The notes beneath the pieces were generated by a model. That model was not told where the DNA came from, did no database searches, and saw only the letters and a program-made list of their open reading frames with translations. From positions 42,724,506 through 42,788,505 of the forward strand of contig BRKX01000014.1 of the NCBI GenBank assembly GCA_026008535.1: a DNA stretch of 64,000 nt, given 5' to 3'. How positions within the stretch are numbered: position 1 is the first letter of the stretch; each line of letters starts with the position of its first letter. The stretch comes from Perilla frutescens (Eukaryota; Streptophyta; Magnoliopsida; Lamiales; Lamiaceae). Positions 56,492 through 64,000 of this stretch are shown in pieces. Position numbers and translations under genes: made by a program.

Positions 56492-57494
56492 TCCTTCTTT
56501 CCTTGATTTGAAGCTTTCCACAGGGTTGTATTGGAATTTGAGTTCGACTTCCATGTAGAAGAACTCGCTTGATTGTTGTTACCCCTCCTCTTGAGTTGGT
56601 TTTCTACCTTGATAGCCATTTGCACCATGTCCTCCATCTCCACATAGTGCTACAACTCCACCACCTCTTGGATCTCTCTATGTAGGCTGGCTAGAAATTG
56701 AGCCATTGTAGCCTCCCTATCTTCCTCCACATTTGCTCGGATCATTGAAACCTCCATCTCCTTGAAGTAATCATCTACACTATTCGTACCTTGTCTCAAG
56801 TTTTGTAACTTGTTGTACAGCTCCTGGTAGTAGTAACTTAGCACGAATCTCCTCCTCATCACTGCCTTTATCTCTCCCCATGTCTCTATCGGTTGTTCCT
56901 GATTACTCCGTCTGTTGGATGTCAACTGATCCCACCAAACGATGGCATAATCTGAAAACTCCACTGCTGCCAACTTTACCTTCTTGAGCTCGGAATAGTT
57001 GTGACAGTCGAACATCATCTCAATCTTGCGCTCCCATTCAAGGTACAAAGCTAGATCATTTTTACCTTGGAATGAAGGCACATTCATTTTGATGTTGCCA
57101 AGATCGTCATCTTCTCGATTCTTCACTCTTCCGTGTCTTCTATCTCCAGCAGTTGAGTATTGGTCTTCCTCCTCTGAATCTCCCACCTCAGTGTCGTAGT
57201 AGTCCGCTCTTTATCTCTCCACGTGTAGATAGTGTCGAGCCTCTATCCGGGCTTCTCGTTCGCCTCTTCCACCTCTACCACCACAGTTCTCTCGAGTAGC
57301 TTGTTGGGATTACTCCTGTAAGGAATTCTCCACTTGGTTGAGTCTCTCATTCAACATTGCCATCTTAGTCTTGAACAACTTCATTAGATGTTGTTAAATG
57401 GCTTCCACTGTATATTCTTCGGATCAAATGTAGTGAGTGTCTCATCACTCGATCCTGTTGTTTTATCTTTGGTATCTGCACCTTTGTTAGGCAT
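56492..57494 (-). pseudogene. Gypsy C gag (broken)
   Basis: Minus strand from ATG 57494 (MPNKGADTKDKTTG). Capsid core: VPSFQGKNDLALYLEWERKI, KLAAVEFSDYAIVWWDQL, ETWGEIKAVMRRRFV, NLRQGTNSVDDYFKEMEVSM, FLASLHREIQEVVEL (56650-57090). A TAG at 56650-56652 interrupts it where the family has Gln (CAG), followed by HYVEMEDMVQMA. A stop and frame changes also break the N-terminal 100 codons. It ends at the E2 insertion. Confidence 0.87.
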
Positions 57495-58088
57495 GTCGAA
57501 TCCCTTTTTTTATCGACTTCTCTCTTTTTTTTTGATCGATTTTTTTTTCGATCTTTTTTTTACTCAATTGATGAAACAATAATAGAGTTGAACAATGAAA
57601 CGAATTATGAAATGAAAAATAATAAAAAAAGAAATCCTACAAAAGTCTAGCTCTCAACCTCACGTGTTTACTCTCGTGTATCACACAATTGGCTCTTTTC
57701 ACTCTACTAGTCTCACACACTCTTACCTTTTACCGCTAATTTTCTCTCTAACAAAAATTAAACTAAACACAATCACAATAATGAAACCCCAAAAGACCAA
57801 TCACAAATTCACTAAAATGTGTGCCGAAAAAATTTCGAAAATTTGAAAATTTCTGAAAAAAATTTCGACTTCTCCCCAGGAAATAGGCACGTTTCCCATA
57901 ATCTAAATATCAATATCAAACGTAATGAAAACACCAAAAATTTTCCCGCCTTTTTACTTATTTTTTTTCTTTATTTTTTCGATTTCAACGTCTCTTTTTT
58001 TTTGCTGAATTGACTTTTTTTATAACAATAGGCGAGAAATTAAAATACAAAAAATAAAGGGATAAATTAGAACCTGATACAAAGCCGA
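57495..58088 (-). mobile_element. Gypsy C leader with oligo-A runs
   Basis: Non-coding. Two groups of T6-T9 runs (57504-57562 and 57959-58021), which are A-runs in sense, separated by CGAT/GATCG words. The same design is seen in E1, E2 (55080-55155) and F. Confidence 0.65.
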
Positions 58089-58102
58089 AGCTTTGATACC
58101 AC
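58089..58102 (-). promoter_or_regulatory. Primer binding site of Gypsy C
   Basis: Minus strand AGTGGTATCAAAGC next to the LTR end; the initiator-tRNA-Met type with one change. Confidence 0.75.
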
Positions 58103-58103
58103 T

Positions 58104-58931
58104 TGATGCGATACTCGCCGACACGACAACGACGATGGCGTTGTTTTTCCAGGAGTATCAGATTATATGAACAATTGGGGATGAAAGATCCAAACCCTAG
58201 CCTCATAATGAAATTGAACCATGAATTTGATGGAATCCGCGACCCTCGATCGATTGGAAACACAAACTCAGATTGTTGTGTTGACGCCACAAACAGGGAT
58301 GTGAATCCGTTTGATAAGTTGATTGGATATCACGCTCTGTTGTGAAACTCAGATAATTCTCTCAGAGAGAAAAGTGAAAAGCTCCCAATTAAATTTAATA
58401 TCAAAGTCGTATGTCCCAAATAATAAAAAGACAAGGTCTTATATAGTTGGTCCAAATAATCAAGCCCTAAAATAAAATCCTACACAAACTAGGAAACAAA
58501 ACAAGTCAAAATTTGGAACCGCCCGTATAGGTGTGACACGAGCTCAGTCGTGCCACCTTCGGTCGGGTCACGCCTCGGAGGCACGAGTGCGGTCGCGCCG
58601 CGTCTGACCCCGAGTCGCGCCTTCCTTAGTGCTTTTCACCCCTCTACATGGACGTGTAGTCGCGCCGTGTCTGACCCTGGGTCACGCCTTGGTCGCGCCA
58701 GGACTGTACTCGGGCTACGCCGCTCCTCCGTCTCACACTCGCATGTGATCTTCGTCCTCCAATGATGCTCGGCTTCAACTTCTTCGACGGGTCTCCTTGA
58801 TGCCTCTTGGATCTAGAGTCCTTGTATAAACCCACTAAGACTCTCTTTGAATCTCTTAGCTCTTGATCGTGTCACTGGCCCTTTCGGTACTTTGATTAGA
58901 TCAGACATCTCCTCGACTTGGGTTGTATCCA
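58104..58931 (-). repeat. 5' LTR of Gypsy C (C2)
   Basis: 828 bp; plus strand TGATGCGATAC ... GTTGTATCCA. TATA box minus CTATATAAG (58438-58446), GC-rich island 58518-58735 just upstream of it in sense. Confidence 0.88.
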
Positions 58932-61236
58932 TCTTGGTCATCCCTCTACCTGGATGCTCTCTCATATGATCTCCTCCAACTTGCTTCCATGATCCTCGTC
59001 ATTCTCTTCTAGCTTTAGTTGTTATTCATGTCTTTGTAATAAGAGCCACAAGCTTCCATTTTGTCAATCGTCTGTCACTAGTCATTTTCCATTAGATGTT
59101 GTTTTCTCGGATGTTTAGGGTTCCAAATCTGTTACGTCTGTTGACGGTTATTGTTTTTATGTAATCTTTGTTGATCATCACTATAAATACATTTGGTTCT
59201 TTGCCCTACGCCTCAAGTATGATGTTACTTTCTTTGTTGATCATTACTATAAATACATTTGGTTCTTTCCCCTACGCCTCAAGTCTGATGTTACTTTTGT
59301 CATTCCCATTTTTCATCGTCAAATTGAAAAATTGCTTAGCTACAAACTCAACACACTCTACACTGATGGTGATGATGAGTACGTTGCCCTCCGCTCTACT
59401 CTCTCAACCCTTGGAATCACTCACAAAATCACTCCCCCTCACACCCCTAAACACAATGGCCTTGTTCAACGATGACACCGCCACATTGTCAAAATTGGTC
59501 GACCTCTTCTTCACCAAGCCTCGGTTCCCCCTATCTACTGGTCTCATGCCTTCCAAACTGATGTCTACCTCATAAATAGACTATTCTTTGCAACTCTTTC
59601 TTTCCATACTCCCTTCAACAAAATCTTCGGTACGCTCCCCACATATACCTGACTCCGTCAATTCGATTGTCTCTATTATCCTTGGCTGCGACCGTATTCT
59701 CATTCCAAACTTGAACCCCGCTCCCGTCCATGTGTCTTCCTCGGCTATGATCTCTCCCACTATGCCTACTCGTGTCTCGATCAGCTCACTCACAAAATGT
59801 ACATCTCCCTGCATGTGCGCTTTGTGGAAAATGTCTTTTCCTTTGCCACTCCTATCCCTCCTCCGGAGCCTACACCCTCTTCTACGTCCCTTTCTCTTCC
59901 TTTTCTACCACCCTCCTCTAATCATGTTCCTGTTGATCCGCCTCCTGCAGATACACCATCTTCTCCAATAAACCCCCCATCTCCGGCGGATCCCCCAAAC
60001 CCGCCAACTCCTGCTCCCACTACAGCTCTATCCTCTCATCCCATCCCTACGCCATAGAAAAATGACCATCCGAGCTAAAAATAACAAATTTCATCCCGCC
60101 AAGTGCCTTAATAATACCTCATCTCGTTATCCAGTTGCTTCATCTCTTGAGCCCTCCTGTGTCTCTTAGGCCATTAAAGACCCGCTATGGCGCACTGCTA
60201 TGATGGATGAACTCAATGCCCTTTTCCATAATCACACCTGGTCTCTTGTTCCACCCCCTTCTTCTGCCAATATTATTAGTTGTAAGTGGGTGTTTCGAGT
60301 CAAACGTAACCCGGATGGCACAATCTCTCACTACAAAGCTCGTCTTGTTGCTAAGGGTTTTTATCAATGCCCTGGCATCGACTTTCATGAAACTTTTAGA
60401 CCAGTCATCAAACCTTCCACTATTCGAATCTTTCTCACTCTTTCCCTTCACTACAACTGCCCCATTCATCAACTTGATGTCAACAATGCCTTCCTTCACA
60501 GTGCTCTCTGTGAAACCATCTATATGTCTCAACCCCCCGGGTTCAATGATCCCCAATATCCTCATCATGTGTGTCGCCTCCACAAGCCCATCTATGGCTT
60601 TCGCTGGGCTCCCCATACGTGGTACATTGCTCTCAAATCCTTCCTTCTCTCATATGGCTTCATCAACTCCCTGTCCGACTCTTCTCTCTTCCTCTATCAT
60701 TGGGCTATTGTCACAATGTACTTCCTTATGTACGTTCATGACTTGTTGGTCACCGGCAACACCCCTTTTGCTCTTGCATCCTTTATCACTTCCCTCTCCT
60801 CTACCTTCTCTGTCAAAGATCTTGGGGCTCTCAGCTACTTCCTTGGTGTTGAGGTCGTACGTACCTCCTCTCTTATCTTTCTCAACCAACATAAATACAT
60901 TCTTGATCTTCTTACTCGTGTAGACATGTTAGGAGCCAAAATGGTATCTACCCTCTATCCTCTACAACTCTTCTCCCTAGTGATGGTTCCACTCCAGCTG
61001 ATCCCAAGCAGTACCGCTAACTCATTGGTGCCCTCCAATATTTATCTCTTACTCGTCCCGATGTCTGTTTTGCTGTCAATAAACTCTCCCAATTTATCCA
61101 CTGCCCCACTGGCACTCATCTCACCACTGTAAAGCGTGTTCTCTGCTATCTCAAGGGCATAATCCATCATGGCCTTCTCTTTCGTCATAGCTCTTCTCTT
61201 GCCCTCACTACCTTTTCTGACTCAGACTGCGCTGGT
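58932..61236 (+). pseudogene. Copia D integrase, RT, start of RNase H (broken)
   Basis: Plus strand. Integrase: GHPSTW, a decayed zinc region, two tandem copies of the VDHxYKYIWFF block (see the 66-bp duplication), TLGITHKITPPHTPKHNGLV, VFLGYDLSHYAYSCLD. A Pro-rich linker (59860-60055) is followed by RT from 60200: ISCKWVFRVKRNPDGTISHY, KARLVAKGFYQCPGIDFHET, QLDVNNAFLHSAL, and the active site MYVHDLLVTG, with His for the first catalytic Asp. At about 60950 the frame shifts; a DSDCAG RNase H motif (61220) is cut by element H. Stops at 59110, 59474, 59651, 60056 and others. Confidence 0.85.
59167..59298 (+). repeat. 66-bp tandem duplication in Copia D integrase
   Basis: Unit one 59167-59232, unit two 59233-59298, about four differences between them. 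The unit is a multiple of three, so 22 residues are repeated in frame. Confidence 0.9.
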
Positions 61237-62673
61237 TGTTAGTCTTGTATACTGGAAGACTTGTCTTCGTATACTTTTCTGATGATATGATGATATGAAA
61301 TGAAAGTTATTGCAGTCACTGTTTATATTTAGATTATATTCTATAATTATTTTATGCAATGTTCTATATACTTACATTGTAGATGATATGGTGTGGGGAG
61401 TCACACGGTAAGATCATATTATTAGAACCTTGTAACGTATTAAAGAGCTCACGACATAGATGGTCCTGAACACACCATTGGTACACCATAGAATAATCTG
61501 ATAAGTTAGTTTATCTTGACTAACTGATTATTCTAGTACACTCATTAGTTTATTGAGGAGGATCACGATAGGATACTATTCTCTGTCTCTGACCCAGTTA
61601 CTGAGAGAATAAAAATCCATAGAGTTCGGGTTCTGAACTCATGTGATATTGGCGAACAAATGTGTACGTTGTTTATTACTTTGATTTATCAATGGGTGAG
61701 ATCTTTTCGTAGATCAAACTTGATATCTTGGGTAATAACAATGTATACATGATGTCTCGAGCAGTATGCATGAGCACCGTCTCCTGGTACGCCAGGTTGA
61801 TGATGTTCTCTTGAGGAAACACAAGTTCATGTTAAAATCCTGCAGGTGGAATTTATTCCGTACATGAGTAAAACTTGTGTGGCACTACTCAAGGTTTTAG
61901 ATATTAATTAATTATAGCTATCAGAGGTTGACATAATTAATTAATGAACATTATATCTTAAACACGGGGAATGGCTGGACTAACGAATAAAGCATATTCG
62001 TAAATATGTATTAAATTGGTAGGTCAGTTTTACTTCTTTAGTGGAATAAAAGTAAAACTTAATTTATTTAATTATATCTTAAGTTTATTGGATTTTGGAT
62101 ATTAAATAAATTAGTGAGCCAATTTAATATTCTTCTAGATCCCTGTTGTAGCCCAATTGACTGATAGTGGACTGGATATTGAACTTGAGATAGAGGTCCA
62201 AACCCAGTAGGGTTTGGACATGTAATTTTCGCCCACCTCCCTATAAATAGGGGAAGGGGGGTGAAAATTAGAGAATAATAACCAGCCCCTCTTTGTCTCT
62301 GAAAGTTATCCACATATTTCACAAACTTATCTAGTAGATTTCAGCCCACTCTGAATATAGATACAGTCCGGGAATACAACAGAAGATCTTGGAGTAGAAT
62401 CTGTGTTGGTCGAAAGTTGAGGTGTAGGCGGCGCCATATTCAGTGTTCATTCAACAACAAGATTAGATTTTTAATCTTGTCCTCAGACCGTGTATCGATT
62501 TGTAAGTAGATTCATTTCTATGTTTCCGCTTTATTAGATTTGAATCTGCTATACATGTTTTTTCTGTTAGACTGTGATAAACATGCATGTGACATAAAAT
62601 TATGATTTGCATGAACACGGATTAATGAACAACCAAATGATCCTGCGGTGGTTTAATTCGAAAAACCCCAACA
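61237..62673 (+). repeat. 5' LTR of element H
   Basis: 1437 bp, TGTTAGTCTTGTATAC ... AACCCCAACA, alignable over its length with the inverse of 7323-8744 but clearly more diverged than the two Copia-B LTRs are from each other. TATA box CTATAAATAGG at 62241-62251 after CCACCTCCC. Confidence 0.88.
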
Positions 62674-62675
62674 AC

Positions 62676-62690
62676 TGGTATCAGAGCGGG
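62676..62690 (+). promoter_or_regulatory. Primer binding site of element H
   Basis: TGGTATCAGAGCGGG, identical to that of Copia-B, two bases from the LTR. Confidence 0.92.
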
Positions 62691-64000
62691 TTTTGGCACT
62701 GTTCTAGGATTAATCCGGACATAATTTTGAAATGCATAATTAAATTTGATGATAAATTTATGGTGTTTAAATTTTCAGATTTAATTAGCTATGTTTTTTT
62801 CGATTTTATGGTATTCAAAACTTGGAAGAATTTGAGATGTAAAAATCGAGAATTCTAGTTTTGAGGGTACTTGAATTTTCGGTCACTATGGGATTAAATT
62901 TGGGATGATATTTGATGTTCTTCAAATTTTCAGATTTAAATCTCATAGGGGTCAAAAATTTAGATGTCAAATTTTCTAATTTGATGTGTTAAAAATTCCC
63001 TAATTTGAGCTATGTATTTTCAGCCACTATAATTAAAGTTTGGATGATGTTTTGATCAAGATCAAATTTCCAGCTTTAATTTGGATAGGGTCGAAAATTT
63101 CAAGTGATTAGAATTGGATTTGGTGATTTTTGATGTATATCAAAGATTGTCTAATTCTAATCTAGATAGGTTTGAAATTATATTTTAAATTTGGTAATTT
63201 TGAAGTGGATCAAAATTTCCAGAATTTTAAGTCTTGAAATTTTTGAAACCTAGCTATATTATTTGGAATAGTTTTTTGATTAATGTCAAAATTTCCAAAT
63301 GTGAAATATGGTGTAATTTTTGAAATTTTAATAAATTAATTTGGATATAATTTTGATGAAAATCAAATTTTCAGATTTATTTATTAAGGTGGATCGAAAA
63401 TGATGGATGTTGGTGAAGATTTGATGTTATTTGATGTATATCTTAATTTACCTAATTTTAATCTAGATAGATTTGAAAATAGAATTTTAAATTTGGAAGA
63501 ATTTGAAATGGATCAAATTTCCAGATTTATTATTTATGAAATTTCAAAATTCTATAGATTTAAATTGGATAAGGTGATTTTTGGATATATATACAAATAA
63601 TTATCAAAATCCAATTGTGATAAGAATTTAATTTTGGATAGGTTTTGGAAGATTTTGAAGTGGATCAAATCTTCAAACCTTATCCTTAAAGATTTAGATT
63701 CTTATGGATAATATTTGGATTACATTTTTGATTTACATTAAGATATCCAATTATTATTTAATTAGGGTGGCTTGAAAATATTAAAGAAATTTGGTGGATA
63801 ATTTTAAATAATTTCCAGATTTATTTAAATGATATTTTCGAAATACAAGGTTTAAAATTGGTGGATAATTATTTCAATTTCCAATTTTTATCTTGTGGAT
63901 AATATCGAATTAATTAATTTAATTAATTGAAAAATTCGATTATTATTTAACATGCATGCATAGATATCATGTGTTATTTTATGTAAATCATATAATATAT
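62691..64000 (+). mobile_element. Leader of element H
   Basis: AT-rich, non-coding, built of degenerate blocks around AAATTTCCAGATTTA and TTTTCGAAAAT words. It matches the inverse of the Copia-B leader (12776-15225) in order, for example ATTGGTGGATAATTATTTCA at 63858-63877. It continues past the window. Confidence 0.8.

Larger units (their letters stand above)
50292..58931 (-). mobile_element. Gypsy C (Reina-like), nested and rearranged
   Basis: Minus-sense element: 3' LTR 50292-51131, then a Copia scrap and an E2 LTR scrap in place of the rest of pol, protease and RT start 51569-52693, E2 insertion, gag 56492-57494, leader, PBS 58089-58102, 5' LTR 58104-58931. A 4-5 bp duplication (A)TCTT flanks it, and removal joins the Copia D integrase frame. 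RT, RNase H and integrase are missing, so it is a deletion derivative. Confidence 0.85.
61237..64000 (+). mobile_element. 5' part of Copia-B-family element H
   Basis: Plus sense: 5' LTR 61237-62673, PBS 62676-62690, leader from 62691 to the window edge. Gag-pol would lie beyond 64000. It inserted in RNase H of Copia D; CTGGT (61232-61236) would be the TSD. It belongs to the same family as 7323-16665, by LTR ends, PBS and leader repeats. Confidence 0.85.

Noticed and set aside
60207..60923. Second 238-codon plus-strand frame over Copia D RT
   Set aside because: It overlaps the frame with all RT motifs and is Ser/Leu/Pro-rich, as expected for an off-frame reading.

Overview
This window is plant nuclear DNA, from a eudicot. 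The evidence is a ten-exon CK2 alpha-subunit gene with plant-type introns, set in nested Ty1/Copia and Ty3/Gypsy LTR retrotransposons that use initiator-tRNA-Met-type primer sites. Order or genus cannot be fixed from the sequence. I see no rRNA, tRNA, CRISPR or bacterial feature.

Layout. 1-2081: 3' end of a plus-strand SIRE-like Copia element with its 3' LTR. 2082-24200: a minus-strand Gypsy element (called A here). Its integrase, RT, protease and gag are split by a solo A-family LTR (3766-6070), by a nearly complete Copia element with a perfect 5-bp target-site duplication (7323-16665, called Copia-B), and by a 3.3-kb solo LTR of another family (18280-21580, LTR-B). Its 5' LTR is at 21759-24200. 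24201-24317: scrap of an Athila/Tat-like protease. 24318-28126: a non-autonomous LTR element (E1) with an ORF of its own. 28127-29093: Copia LTR remnant (G1).

29094-37521 is the only gene island. It holds a foldback element with internal tandem repeats, the CK2-alpha gene (30490-35988, 333 codons), an intronic SINE-like insertion, a TTA microsatellite and a small MITE-like element.

37522-43050: plus-strand LARD-like element (3-kb LTR-B, non-coding interior). 43051-46663: minus-strand Gypsy F (gag only, plus 5' LTR), inserted in Copia G (46664-48010). 48345-61236: plus-strand Copia D, interrupted by Reina-like Gypsy C (50292-58931), which is itself interrupted by a second non-autonomous element, E2 (52694-56486, perfect TSD). 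61237-64000: 5' LTR and leader of another Copia-B-family element (H), inserted in Copia D RNase H.

Apart from CK2-alpha no cellular gene is supported. The most interesting signals are inside the LTR elements: an array of UNNG/UNNA-tetraloop hairpins in LTR-A, a compensated stem-loop shared by LTR-A and LTR-B, a 62-bp module shared by the same two families, TATA boxes nested in inverted repeats, oligo-A leader arrays, and an ORF family (E1/E2) that reads through the polypurine tract into the LTR. All identities and divergences given are by-eye estimates.
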